64,000 bases of DNA from Chitinophagaceae bacterium (GTDB taxonomy: Bacteria > Bacteroidota > Bacteroidia > Chitinophagales > Chitinophagaceae), in assembly GCA_016721085.1 (NCBI GenBank), contig JADKJI010000063.1, forward strand, positions 339,790 through 403,789, given 5' to 3'. Made by a program: the position numbers and the translations under genes. The first letter of the stretch is position 1. Each line of letters starts with the position of its first letter. Below, in pieces: positions 45,162 to 55,537 of the stretch. The notes beneath the pieces were generated by a model, which saw only the letters and a program-made list of their open reading frames with translations, ran no database searches and was not told the origin of the DNA.

Positions 45162-48100
45162 ATGAAAAAACTACTCTTACTTATCGCCTGCATTCCTTCT
45201 TTTTGTATGGCCCAGCCATTGAAGCTACTCTTGCCTATTGGCCATACCGAAATTATTACGGCTGCTGCAATTTCTCCTAACAACAAATATATATTGTCTG
45301 CCGGGGGAGAAACCGTGAAAGTATGGGATATGGCATCGGGAAAGGAAATGTTATCCTTAACAGCCCATCGGGAACAAGTAACAAGTCTTTTTTTCCTTCC
45401 AGATAATAACCACTTCATTACAACAGGTCTTGATAGTGAAATACGGATTTGGAGCCTTAAAACAGGGGTAATCGATAAGAAAATAATCTGTAAGGGAGGA
45501 GTTATCAATTGTTCAGCCTTATCGAAAGACGGCAATACCTTAATTGTTGCAGCAGCCGATAAGAAAATTTATATCACCGATCTTTCGAATGGCAATCAGA
45601 CAGCGTTTGCATCGGGCCATAAACAAAATATAGGCGACATAGCGTTAAGTGATGATGGGAATGAAATTCTAACAGCAGCTTATGATGACCCAATAATTTG
45701 GATGAGCCTGAAAGATGGGAAAATTCTTAGAAACCTGGTTACTTCCACCAATCCCAAATACAACAATGTAATTACAAAAGTCAGTTTCTTGCCTGGGCAA
45801 AAACAAGTACTTATTGGCGATCGTGATATGGATGCCAGTCTTTGGGATCTTACAACAGGCAAACAAATACGAAGCTTTAAATCCGTTTATAACCTGCCAA
45901 GTTCCTATAGTTCTATGGCAAGTGTACTAACAGGTATCACTGCTGTGAACCCCATCCCAAATAGTAATGAGGTATGGTTGGCCAGGGAAAAAACTATTGC
46001 ACGATATGATATAAAGACGGGTTCGCTAAAAAAATCCATCATCGCTCATGATGGAGATGTGGAAACAGCCTGCGTTTCACAAGACGGCCGGTTTTATATC
46101 ACCGCCAGCAACGACCTTTCGCTCAAACTATGGGAATCGAATTCAGGCGTTTTAAACACTTTCAAAGGACATACAGGTCGTACAGGCGCCATACTATCTC
46201 CAAACAAAAAGAATGTAGTCACTTATACAGCATTTGGTTTTATAAAATTCTGGGATATACAATCCGGTGAACTCCTTGGCAATATCCAGGAACATATGGG
46301 TAGTGTAGTAAATGCTCAATTCAACAAAAAAGGGGATGTACTAGTAAGCTGTGGTTTAGACAACAAGGTGAAACTTACGGATATAAAAAACAAAACAACT
46401 TTATTCACTTATTCAATTGGCAAACCCCGTGTAATGCAAAACTGGGCAACAGAAATGAAGTCCGTTTGTTTTTCAGCAGATGAAAAAGAAATTCTTGTTG
46501 CCACCGACACCAGTTTACAGATTGTTGACCTTTCAAAGAAACAATTAAGGAAAGCCTTTCGTTTTCCCTGGAATTTTGGTGATTTTTCTATTGCAATGGC
46601 TCGCTATAGCCATTCAGGGAATGAAATCTTGTTTGGTGAAGGATACGATATATACCAACTCACTATCAGTAATGGACATAAATCTAAAATTTTTAAAAGC
46701 AATGATGGCTTCATTAAAGTTTTTGATATTACACCAGATGGCAATAAGTTGGTGGTAGCAACAGATGATAACAAGATATTTATAAAAGACCTGAACGATC
46801 TGCAACAACCTGTAATCGGGATAAGCGGAGAGTTCCAAATCAACAGTATACAATGCTCTCCTGATGGAAAATTTGTATTGAGTAGTTCAAATGACGGATT
46901 ATGTCATATTTGGGATATAACAACTGGACTAGAAAAGGCAAAACTCAACGGTCATGACAACTGGGTGAATAGTGCTTCGTTTTCAAAAGATGGGAATCAG
47001 ATTATAAGCAGTTCAGATGACCAAACAGCGCGTTATTGGGATTTTCAGACTGGTACCCTTATCGCAAGCCTGGTTGCTGTTGATGAATCAGATTATATAA
47101 CAGTACTTGCAGACGGAAGTTACAGAGGTAGTCCGAGAGCTATTTCCCTGATGTTATTCCAATATAATAACAGAGTATTTCCTTTCGAACAATTTGATTT
47201 GAAATGGAACCGTCCCGATAAAGTAATGTCAGCACTACAATATCCAGACACATCCTTGATAAGCCTTTATAGAAGGGCTTTCGACAAACGAATAATGCGA
47301 TTAGGCATAAGCGATACCAACGACAGTATCGATTTCGATTTGCCAGAAATCTCGCTGCCTTCACAGAATAGTTATCCAGCAGTACTTCTGCCCCTTCCAT
47401 CCTGGTAAACTGGACAGCCATCAGTAAAAAATATCCTTTGCAGCAATTGATTGTAAAGGTTAATGGAATTCCTGAAAGAAAGACTATTGGAACACAGAAC
47501 ACCCAAACGAGTTCTGATAAGATGAGTGATAGCATCCGATTGCTATTATCGGAAGGCATAAATAAGATTCAATTCAGTTGCCTAAACAGCAAGGGTATCG
47601 AAAGCCTGAAAGAAACGTTTTACATACAGTATAATCCTACCCAAAAAACAAAATCAAAACTTTGGTATATAGGGATAGGGATGAGTCAATTTGAAGACAG
47701 TTCGCGCAATCTACAGTTTGCAGCAAAAGATATCCGGGACCTAAGTTTATTATTCAAGCAAAAAGACCCAACTAGTTTAATCGATACATTCCTTAATGAA
47801 AAAGTGACGCTAAAAACTTTAGAACAAATAAAGCAAATACTGGCTTCTACAAATATTGAAGACAGGGTAATAATATCATTTAGTGGACATGGTTTATTAG
47901 ATGACCAACAATCATTTTATTTCGCGCCTTATGACCAGGATTTCAATACGCCATCGTATAAAAAAAGCATCAGTTATGAAATGATTGAAAACTTATTGGC
48001 GCAGATTCCGGCAAGAAAAAAACTATTACTAATTGATGCTTGCAATAGTGGAGAAATTGATAAGGAACCTCTCGAAACTATTGCTGAACTAAAGAATACC

Positions 48101-48481
48101 AATGGGACGGTGGTAGTTAAGGAGTATAAGGCGAGAGGTGCTAAAATCGGGAATTCAAACACACAGCATACCAGCATGCCGAATAGTTTCGAATTGATGA
48201 AATCACTTTTTGCAGACCTGAGTAATAATAACGGGGCCATTGTTATTAGCGCAGCGGCAGGAAATGAATTCGCCCTTGAAAATAATAAATGGAATAACGG
48301 TGCTTTCACATTCTGTATCAAAAAAGCCCTGCTGGAAAACCTTGCCGATATGGATAAGAATGGTACTACTGTTAGTGAATTGAAAACCTATGTAAGTAAA
48401 CAAGTAGAACAACTTACCAATGGCAGGCAAAAACCTACTTCACGGCAAGAAAACCCAGATCTCGACTGGAAAATCTGGTAA
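45162..48481 (+). pseudogene. WD40-caspase protein 2, frameshifted
   Basis: A paralogue of the preceding gene, ~1106 residues if repaired. Signal peptide MKKLLLLIACIPSFCMAQPL; WD40 blades to ~residue 640 (ISPNNKYILSAGGETVKVWD, CSPDGKFVLSSSNDGLCHIW); then the same PFEQFDLKWNRPDKVMSALQ linker. The frame breaks near 47383, where one base is missing; the next frame reads SAPSILVNWTAISKKYPLQQ and continues through WYIGIGMSQFE, catalytic His in SFSGHGLL (47888) and Cys in LIDACNSGEID (48041). As written the peptidase is cut off from the propeller. A sequencing error is possible, because the downstream frame shows no other damage. Confidence 0.85.
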
Positions 48482-48594
48482 TACCCAAGGAACTTTAATT
48501 CCCCTATCATAATTAATTAGCTGATACGTTTAAACCTATCTGGACTTCTACAGTCTAAAACAAGTATCAATAACGATCGTAAACAGCTAACCTT

Positions 48595-49146
48595 ATGGCG
48601 GTCACCCTTCAAGACAACGAACTGCTGGTTCAATTCAAAGACCCAGGTACCCGGGAAAAGGCCTATACAGCCATTATCCGGAAGTACCAGGAACGCCTCT
48701 ATTGGCATATCCGCCGAATGGTGGTAGAACATGAGGATGCCAACGACGTATTACAAAATGTATTTATACGTGTTTGGAATGCCTTGGAAAACTTCAGGGA
48801 AGATTCTCAACTATATACCTGGCTATACCGGATCGCTACCAACGAATGCCTCAGCTTTCTGGAGCAGCAAAAGAGAAAAAGCACCGTTTCTCTGGGAGAT
48901 GTAGAGACTGGTTTGGCCAATAAGATTACAGCCGACAAACATTTCGACGCCAATAAACTGGAATGGAAACTACAATTAGCCATCCAACAATTACCTGAAA
49001 AACAAAGAGTTGTATTTACTTTGCGGTATTATGACGAAATGCCTTACGCTGAAATGAGTGAAGTTTTAGAGACTTCAGAAGGAGCGCTAAAGGCTAGCTA
49101 TCATCATGCTGCAAAAAAAATCGAGGAATATATCCTGAATCATTAA
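48595..49146 (+). CDS. ECF-type RNA polymerase sigma factor
   Basis: The 183 residues have region 2 (AYTAIIRKYQERLYWHIRRM, then DANDVLQNVFIRVWNALENF and TWLYRIATNECLSFLEQQKR) and region 4 (LPEKQRVVFTLRYYDEMPYAEMSEVLETSEGALKASYHHAAKKIE). It directs RNA polymerase to a small regulon, probably an envelope response. It heads a three-gene operon with a membrane protein carrying VPxGYF repeats and a Spy-like periplasmic protein. The gap to the WD40-caspase gene is 113 bp, so a functional link to it is not shown. Confidence 0.93.
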   Translation: MAVTLQDNELLVQFKDPGTREKAYTAIIRKYQERLYWHIRRMVVEHEDANDVLQNVFIRVWNALENFREDSQLYTWLYRIATNECLSFLEQQKRKSTVSLGDVETGLANKITADKHFDANKLEWKLQLAIQQLPEKQRVVFTLRYYDEMPYAEMSEVLETSEGALKASYHHAAKKIEEYILNH

Positions 49147-49182
49147 ACTTTGAAACCCGAATTCTATCTCAGATAAGAGACA

Positions 49183-50061
49183 ATGACAAACAGAATCACC
49201 ATATTGAATGAATTGAAAGAGAGCAGCCCGGTACTGGCGCTTCAGGATCCTTTCCGCACCCCTTATCAGGTGCCGCAAGGGTACTTCGAAAGTCTGCCCG
49301 GATTGTTACTGGATCTGGTGAAACAGAATGTATCCGTTTCCACCCTCCCAGTTACTGCTACTCCTTTTGATGTGCCGCAGGGGTATTTTGACAAGTTCGC
49401 AGATTCCATGCTTTCAAAGGTTAGAGCCCTTGAATCCGGATCAGCCAGTGAAGAGTTAGCTGCTTTGTCACCTCTTTTACAGAAACTGAACCGTAACAAT
49501 CTTTATAGCGTACCCGAAGGTTATTTCGAAGAATTACCTGAGAATATAACTGATGGAGCAAAAGCTATTGAACTGGTGAATGAAGAACTGGAGAATCTTT
49601 CTCCAATGATGAGTTCTTTAAAAAACAAGAATGTATATACTGTTCCTTCCAATTATTTTGAAAGGCTACCAGAAACAATTCTTGAAAAAGCTTCAAATGG
49701 CAAGAGTGCAAAAGTTATCTCTATATCCTTTGCAAGAAAAATAACCCGTTATGCAGCCGCTGCAGCAGTGGCGGGATTGATATTCTTTGGTGGATGGCAG
49801 TTACTGAATACTAGACCTATGACTGAAATAGGCCCTGTTGCAGATAATAACAAAGTGATTCCATCAACTGTATCGGATACAGAAATTCTCAAGTACCTGG
49901 AAAATGATAACTCAACGGAAACAGAAACAGCGGTTGTTCCTGCTGCTTCTGAAGAACTGAATCCTGATGAAATGAAAGATATGCTGGCAGATATTTCTGA
50001 TGAAGAGTTACAGAAATATGCAGAACAGGCCAATGGCGCATCTACATCCTTAAACAACTAA
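49183..50061 (+). CDS. Probable anti-sigma factor with four VPxGYF repeats
   Basis: The 292-residue membrane protein lies directly after an ECF sigma gene. The cytoplasmic part has four copies of the motif VP(Q/E/S)(G/N)YF at residues 30, 64, 110 and 154, each followed by an acidic or Leu-Pro patch (ESLP, DKFA, EELPE, ERLPE). One membrane helix follows at about 190-208 (YAAAAAVAGLIFFGGWQLL), then a ~85-residue periplasmic tail rich in Glu, Asp and Ser. No zinc-binding ZAS motif is seen. Its position suggests that it holds the sigma factor and senses envelope signals with the Spy-like protein; the motif role is inference. Confidence 0.7.
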   Translation: MTNRITILNELKESSPVLALQDPFRTPYQVPQGYFESLPGLLLDLVKQNVSVSTLPVTATPFDVPQGYFDKFADSMLSKVRALESGSASEELAALSPLLQKLNRNNLYSVPEGYFEELPENITDGAKAIELVNEELENLSPMMSSLKNKNVYTVPSNYFERLPETILEKASNGKSAKVISISFARKITRYAAAAAVAGLIFFGGWQLLNTRPMTEIGPVADNNKVIPSTVSDTEILKYLENDNSTETETAVVPAASEELNPDEMKDMLADISDEELQKYAEQANGASTSLNN

Positions 50062-50074
50062 TCAAATCAGCATC

Positions 50075-50497
50075 ATGAAAAAATATTTACTCATAACCGC
50101 TCTTTTTGTAGGCTTCCTGTTACCAGCCCAGGCACAGGATGAAAACAAGAATGATGGTGGAAGAATAGAAGCCCTGAAGATCGCTTATATCACCAAGAAG
50201 CTTAATCTTAGCCCTGAAGAAGCCCAGAAATTCTGGCCCGTTTATAATAAGTACACCGATGAAATCCGTCGTGTTCAGATAGAATCTCGCCAGAATAAAG
50301 GCAGCGAATTGGAAAGGGAAGAGAAACTCCTGAACATCCGCAAGAAGTTTAATGGAGAATTTGGAAAAGCACTTTCTGCAGATAAAGTAAATTCATTCTT
50401 TAAAGTAGAAAAAGAATTCAACGGTATGGTGCAGAAAGAAATGATGGAGAGAAGGCAGTTGAGGTTGGAGAATAGGAATAGGATTAAGCAGAGGTAA
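50075..50497 (+). CDS. Spy/CnrX-like periplasmic sensor
   Basis: The 140 residues have a signal peptide (MKKYLLITALFVGFLLPAQA) and a helical, charged body (IAYITKKLNLSPEEAQKFWP, EREEKLLNIRKKFNGEFGKA) ending in a basic tail. The LxLSPEEAxxFWPVYN pattern is typical of the sensor proteins found next to Bacteroidota ECF sigma factors, related in fold to Spy and CnrX. It probably works with the upstream anti-sigma factor. It is 13 bp after that gene. Confidence 0.75.
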   Translation: MKKYLLITALFVGFLLPAQAQDENKNDGGRIEALKIAYITKKLNLSPEEAQKFWPVYNKYTDEIRRVQIESRQNKGSELEREEKLLNIRKKFNGEFGKALSADKVNSFFKVEKEFNGMVQKEMMERRQLRLENRNRIKQR

Positions 50498-50508
50498 GTC
50501 CCCTGTCC

Positions 50509-50752
50509 TCCGCTGCGGCGGATGAACCATGTCGAACATTATAATTAGAAAGAATACAAATACATTTTACCGCAGAGACGCGGAGGCGCAGGGAATACAT
50601 CTCTGCGTCTCTGCGTCTCTGCGGTTATTGTATTTTCAGATTTAGACGCAGAGAGTCGCTGCGCGACCTATACATGAACTAGATATGAATGGATAATTGG
50701 GATACACATGATCTGCTAGCAGCGAAATGTGTTCACACTATAGCCTTTAGGG
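50509..50752. repeat. Repeat cluster between the Spy-like and MBL genes
   Basis: It contains the palindrome TCCGCTGCGGCGGA (50509-50522), a CCGCAGAGACGC inverted pair (50569-50592 / 50601-50626), AGACGCAGAGAGTCGC (50642-50657) and CTGCTAGCAGCGAAATGTGT (50710-50729). The blocks appear in the same order as at 2361-2812. The last block runs into the 3' end of the MBL gene. Confidence 0.75.
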
Positions 50753-51481
50753 GGACAGGGGGTGAGCTATATCATGATAAAACAAAAACACCCACTCTTC
50801 CTTCTTCCCTTCCTCCCACCATTTCTGTCTTAGCTCCATACACTTCCTTCCATCAAAATCGTATTTAGCAATGAAGCGACTTTTCATTTGTTGCAGTTGA
50901 GGGGCATCATCGCCGCCGTAAAAAACTTTTTGTCCGCCGTCTACAATTAAGAATACCTGATGGAAAGGACAATGGGCACCGGTCACTTCATATTTTATAT
51001 AGCCATCAAATACACCATCACCATCGAATAAAGTGAGTTTGGGATAGTTTCTTAACCATTCCAATTCATCTGTCATATATGAAGGGAAGCCTTTTTCAAA
51101 AGCATATTCCAGTTCCTGGCGTTGGATATAATATTGCGCTTGCGGAAATGAAGGAACAATAGAACCATCCTCCATTTTCTTTCCAATACCACCGGCATGA
51201 TCTTTATGAAGATGTGATAATAAGACCTTTGTAATCTCAGAGGGATTAATACCATTATCCATCAGGTTCTGGTGCAATTGCAAAACACCGTTCTTTTCAA
51301 AACCCAAACCAGTATCGATTAGTAAAACATCTTCAGAAGTAATTACAACAAATGGCTGCACTTCCACCAACAGACTTCCTCTTGCCCTTTCCTGCAAATC
51401 ATCTTTCTCTGTATCGAATGGTACAAAGAGTTTTGATTTATCGATGGTGAAGCTTCCTTCGCTGAGTGGAATAATGCGCAT
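50747..51481 (-). CDS. MBL-fold metallo-hydrolase
   Basis: Cytoplasmic beta-lactamase-fold hydrolase, 244 residues. The metal motif is HLHKDHAGG at ~90-98, with the Asp in LLIDTGLGF before it and His in GAHCPFHQ and FYHDIAH after it. The substrate is unknown; relatives include lactonases and thioesterases. The C-terminus ends HPLSP and its last codons fall in a dispersed repeat, so the natural C-terminal tail may have been cut short. Confidence 0.85.
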   Translation of the reverse strand: MRIIPLSEGSFTIDKSKLFVPFDTEKDDLQERARGSLLVEVQPFVVITSEDVLLIDTGLGFEKNGVLQLHQNLMDNGINPSEITKVLLSHLHKDHAGGIGKKMEDGSIVPSFPQAQYYIQRQELEYAFEKGFPSYMTDELEWLRNYPKLTLFDGDGVFDGYIKYEVTGAHCPFHQVFLIVDGGQKVFYGGDDAPQLQQMKSRFIAKYDFDGRKCMELRQKWWEEGKKEEWVFLFYHDIAHPLSP

Positions 51482-51814
51482 AGTTTTAAATTTAAAGGGG
51501 GTAGGAAGTAAGAGTGAAGTCGAAAGTTGGTCCGCCGCGGCGGATAAGAATGTAACAGTTCGGTGCTTTGGAACTTCTTGAACTTTTTAAACATTTATAA
51601 CCTCCCTGGCACACAAGGTGCGTGAAGACACGCACCTTAGCGTGGGTTTTGAACTATACCCTTTCGAATTTCTTAAACTTCAACTAATGCTTTGGCCTTT
51701 GACTTCTTGAACCTATTAATCACACCTAATAAAACTTCGTTTTACACCTGCTAAACTTGAAACCATTAAACCCTTAAACTATGGAACCTCAAAAACTTTT
51801 CGAACTTCTTGAAC
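51482..51814. repeat. Repeat-filled intergenic region
   Basis: It holds the palindrome TCCGCCGCGGCGGA (51531-51544), the hairpin AAGGTGCGTG / CACGCACCTT (51615-51638, loop AAGA), and degenerate words of the type CTTGAAC / CTTAAAC / TTTGAAC spread over 51550-51810. No gene or terminator was found. Confidence 0.6.
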
Positions 51815-53158
51815 TCACCGGAGGACCATCTGCCTATCCGCATCCAACCTAATCATTATAAACAACATCACCGTAAATGTAAGCAGTGAAGTACCTCCAT
51901 AACTAATAAATGGTAATGGAATACCGATTACAGGGGCCAATCCAATCGTCATACAGATATTGATGGCGATATGGAAGAATAATACTGAGGCTACGCCATA
52001 GGCATAACAGCGGCTGAATACACTTCGTTGTCGTTCGGCGATCATAACGATGCGCATCAGTAAGAAGAAATAGATACCGAGGAAAGTGATACTACCTATA
52101 AATCCGAAGCCTTCACCAATGGTACAAAAGATGAAATCGGTTCTTTGCTCGGGAACAAAATCAAAACGTGTTTGTGTTCCTTTTAGAAAGCCTACACCTA
52201 ATACACCACCACTTCCGATGGCTATCTTACTTTGCTTCACATTATAGTTATCATCAACCTTCTTTGGTTTTTCAGTTTCAACTTCTGTACTCTCTACCGT
52301 ATTCTGGTTAGCATAGGGATTCTCCCTTCCTATCAGGTTGAATATCCTTTCCACCTGATGCTTCTGGAGTACTTTAGTGAATATGAATGGTACTGCAAAT
52401 CGTTGTACAGATACACAAGTAATCCATATAATAACGATAGTGGCCAGCAACCCTCTTTGCCTTTTAATCTGTCGACGTAAAAGGTAAATGGACAAGAAAG
52501 CTATACCCGTTAATACGATAGCCAATATATTCTTATCCACTAACAATGTAGCTACAACAAGCACTGCGAGTGAAAATCCAATTACAAGGTAAGAAGGTGG
52601 TAACCCTTCGCGAAACATCACCAGGAAAAATGAAAAGTATACCAAGGCCAATCCTGTTTCGCTTTGTGCAATACTGATAAGGGCTGGCACTAATGTAATA
52701 GCCGCAGCTATCAATTGCGAACGGGGTTGGGAGAAATTGGTTTCGATCCTCGACAGATACTTCGCCAAAGCGAGGTTCACAAATAACTTACAGATATCTG
52801 CCGGCTGTATCTGAATGACTCCCAAACGTATAATGGAATTGGTTCCTTTTACCTCTGTATGAAATGGGAATACCAATAACAACAGCAGTATGCCAATCAC
52901 ATACCAGATATTGGCGGTGGCCGTAAAAAACTTACTATCGGTAAGAAGAATGAATAATCACAATACTAAGGAAATAACAGCCCAATAAAACTGTCGACTA
53001 TAGTCCGTCTTGAAATTGAGAAAGCTCTGGAGTATCTGATCATTTTCACGATAGGTGGCCATGAACACACTGAGGATACCGATAGTTACCAGTAACATGT
53101 ATAACCAGATCACCACCCAGTCAACTCCTTTTGATATGGCAGGATTACGCTGACTCAT
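51815..53158 (-). pseudogene. rodA: RodA peptidoglycan polymerase with in-frame TGA
   Basis: SEDS-family glycosyltransferase that works with PBP2 in cell elongation. The frame starts MSQRNPAISKGVDWVVIWLY, overlapping the mrdA stop by 4 bp, and runs ~447 codons, interrupted only by TGA at 52958-52960, after residue 66 (VISLVL-stop-LFILLTDSKFF). Both sides are in the same frame, so it is a base substitution or error rather than an indel. Downstream the family blocks are intact: IQPADICKLFVNLALAKYL, RGLLATIVII and PVIGIPLPFISYGGTSLL. It is expected to be essential or nearly so in a cell with the full mre operon, which argues for an error or a very recent change. Confidence 0.85.
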
Positions 53159-55242
53159 GGCTGTTTTTTATGGTTTATTACCAAAAACTGATCATCGGGC
53201 AAAAGGATTGCATTCACTTTGGTGATATTGGTCTTTGGCTTGGGCTTTGGCATTGGAGGCATTACAGGAGATGCCCCTTTCCTTAAATACTTCTTGATAT
53301 AACTACTATCACCTGTTATCTTGAACCATTCAGTGGCACGGGTGGAATCGGCCTTGTATTGCATACGGGGCAGATAACTAGGCATCAGATTCGTGTTTTC
53401 TATCTCTTCGGCTTTCTTAACACTCACGGCCCGTAAACTGTCTGTCAGGTATTTCTCCATTATCAAAGATGCAATAGGCAGGGCGGAAGCAGCACCAAAT
53501 CCACCGTTCTGGATTACAACTGCAATGGCTATGCGGGGATTTTCCCTTGGTGCAAAGGCTACGAACATGGAATTATCTTTTAACTGTATCACCCTTCCAT
53601 CGAGAACCATTTTATTTTCGGCCGTACCTGTTTTGGCACAGATATTTATGCCGGGAAGCTGAGCGGCTTTCGCTGTTCCTATATTCACAACATCCTGCAT
53701 ACCACTGATCACCACTTCAAATACATCATCCGGAATATGGGTCAGCGCTTCATGTTTCTGGCGGTAGCGTTTGAGCGTAGTATCTTCCTTGGTTTCCCCT
53801 TCAATAGATCTTACAAAATGCGGAACATAGTAATAACCTTTATTCGCAATAATGCACATTGAATTGGCCATTTGTAAAGGAGTCACCGTCATTTTATCCT
53901 GACCAATTCCCAAGGTTACCATAGTACATGAATTCCATGAACCACGGTATTCTTTGTCATACTGGGTTGTGTCGGGCATATTACCCCCATCTTCACTGGG
54001 AAGGTCCACACCTAATCGACGTCCCAAACCAAATTTGCCCATATATTCTTTCCACTTCGTAAGACCCCCTCGCGGATTTCTATAATCGGGATTATCAATT
54101 GTTCTTCTTAATACATCGCAGAAAAAGGAGTTGCAAGACCATGCTATAGCGGTGCGGAGATTGGCAGCATGACCAGCAAATTTCTCCGTGCAACGAACAG
54201 GACGGGTACAACCATGATAGGCTCCTGCGCAACCAATACCAAAAGATGGTGTAATCACTCCTTCATCCAACGCTACTAATGCTCCAATAGGTTTATATGT
54301 TGAACCAGCGGGATATTGTCCTTTTATAGCGCGATTAAAAAGCGGTGCAGCTACATCCAGCGCCATTTTCCCATAGTTCTTTTGCTTTTCGGGACCGGTC
54401 AGGTCATTGGGATTATAGTTAGGGCCCGAGGCCATCGCGAGTATCCCTCCTGTTTTGGGTTCGATGGCCACAACAGCTCCTACTTTATTTTTTAGCAATC
54501 GTTCTGCCAATTGCTGAATGTCGATGTCGATATAGGTCTGGAGGTTTCTTCCCGCAATAGCAGCGGTATCAAAAGCTCCTTTCTCATAACTTCCTACCAA
54601 CCGGTTCTTATTATCCTTTATCATATACTGAACACCTCGCTGGCCCATCAGTACATTTTCATAATAAGCTTCCAGTCCGTTTCTTCCTACATAGTCACCA
54701 AGACGGTAGAAATTCTTTGACCTTTTTATGATACCCGAATCTGCTTCTCCAATATATCCCATGATATGGGCGGCGGCATTATAAGGATACACCCTAACAG
54801 GTCGTTCCACCAGGGCAAAGCCGGGAAACTTATAGATATTCTCATCCAATCTGGCATGCAATGCTGGCGGCAACAAGTCTTCGAATATAGATGGGCGGAA
54901 GGGACCGTTCTTGAAACGGGCATCCAGCATCCGACGTTTAAATTCTGCTGTATCTATTTCAAGCAACTCACAAAGACCCTGAGTATCTATCTTTTTTGCT
55001 TCATTTGGCGTCACCACCAGATCGTACATGATGGTATTGTTCAGGATAGCGCGGTTCTTCCTGTCGTATATTATACCTCTATCGGGATATTTCACTTTTG
55101 GAAACACCGCATTGTTCATGGCCAGCTGGCGATACTTTCCAGATATAACCTGAAGATTGAATAATTGTAATACGATAATCACAAACACCACTCCGAAAAT
55201 GAGTCGTATGATGAAGGAGCGTGATTGGTTGAAGAGAGCCAT
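53155..55242 (-). CDS. mrdA: Penicillin-binding protein 2
   Basis: Class B PBP, the transpeptidase of the elongation complex, 695 residues. An N-terminal membrane anchor (IIRLIFGVVFVIIVLQLFNL), then the PBP dimer domain and the transpeptidase motifs: active Ser in PAGSTYKPIG, SxN in SCNSF and KTG in CAKTGTAEN. A Pro-rich tail (PPMPKPKPKT) follows. The gene is inserted between mreD (295 bp away) and rodA (4-bp overlap) in the classic order mreBCD-mrdA-rodA. Confidence 0.95.
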   Translation of the reverse strand: MALFNQSRSFIIRLIFGVVFVIIVLQLFNLQVISGKYRQLAMNNAVFPKVKYPDRGIIYDRKNRAILNNTIMYDLVVTPNEAKKIDTQGLCELLEIDTAEFKRRMLDARFKNGPFRPSIFEDLLPPALHARLDENIYKFPGFALVERPVRVYPYNAAAHIMGYIGEADSGIIKRSKNFYRLGDYVGRNGLEAYYENVLMGQRGVQYMIKDNKNRLVGSYEKGAFDTAAIAGRNLQTYIDIDIQQLAERLLKNKVGAVVAIEPKTGGILAMASGPNYNPNDLTGPEKQKNYGKMALDVAAPLFNRAIKGQYPAGSTYKPIGALVALDEGVITPSFGIGCAGAYHGCTRPVRCTEKFAGHAANLRTAIAWSCNSFFCDVLRRTIDNPDYRNPRGGLTKWKEYMGKFGLGRRLGVDLPSEDGGNMPDTTQYDKEYRGSWNSCTMVTLGIGQDKMTVTPLQMANSMCIIANKGYYYVPHFVRSIEGETKEDTTLKRYRQKHEALTHIPDDVFEVVISGMQDVVNIGTAKAAQLPGINICAKTGTAENKMVLDGRVIQLKDNSMFVAFAPRENPRIAIAVVIQNGGFGAASALPIASLIMEKYLTDSLRAVSVKKAEEIENTNLMPSYLPRMQYKADSTRATEWFKITGDSSYIKKYLRKGASPVMPPMPKPKPKTNITKVNAILLPDDQFLVINHKKQP

Positions 55243-55537
55243 GGGGGAGTTTAAAGGTTCAATAGGTTCCAGAGGTTTCTACTAGTTGGGGAGTGTTTGA
55301 GTTAATATGGTTTAAGGTTTAAAGTTTAAGGGTTTAAGGTTCTTAAGTGTAACTGTCTGATTGAAATAAATGCCCATCGAATTCGAAAATATTGACTTTC
55401 TGCTTTTACCGTTGAAGATTTAAAAAACTAAAACTCTGCGTCTCTGCGGTTACTAAAATCTAAATCCAGTTTCACTTATAACTTTTTCGACTTTTGACTT
55501 TTAACTTTTGACTTTTTAATTTTGCCTTTTGCCTTTC
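55243..55537. other. Low-complexity gap between mreD and mrdA
   Basis: No gene. The stretch consists of words of the type GGTTTAAAG, GTTTAAGG and AAGGTTC, with a lone CTCTGCGTCTCTGCGGT arm at 55433-55449 and TTTTGACTTTTAACTTTTGA runs to 55520. Similar text lies at 51550-51810 and 58900-59020. Whether mrdA-rodA are still transcribed from mreB through this gap is not clear. Confidence 0.5.

Noticed and set aside
41833..50497. WD40-caspases plus ECF sigma factor as one defence system
   Set aside because: A 113-bp gap, separate signals and export peptides on the caspases argue against one operon; no nuclease, cyclase or other defence partner is present.
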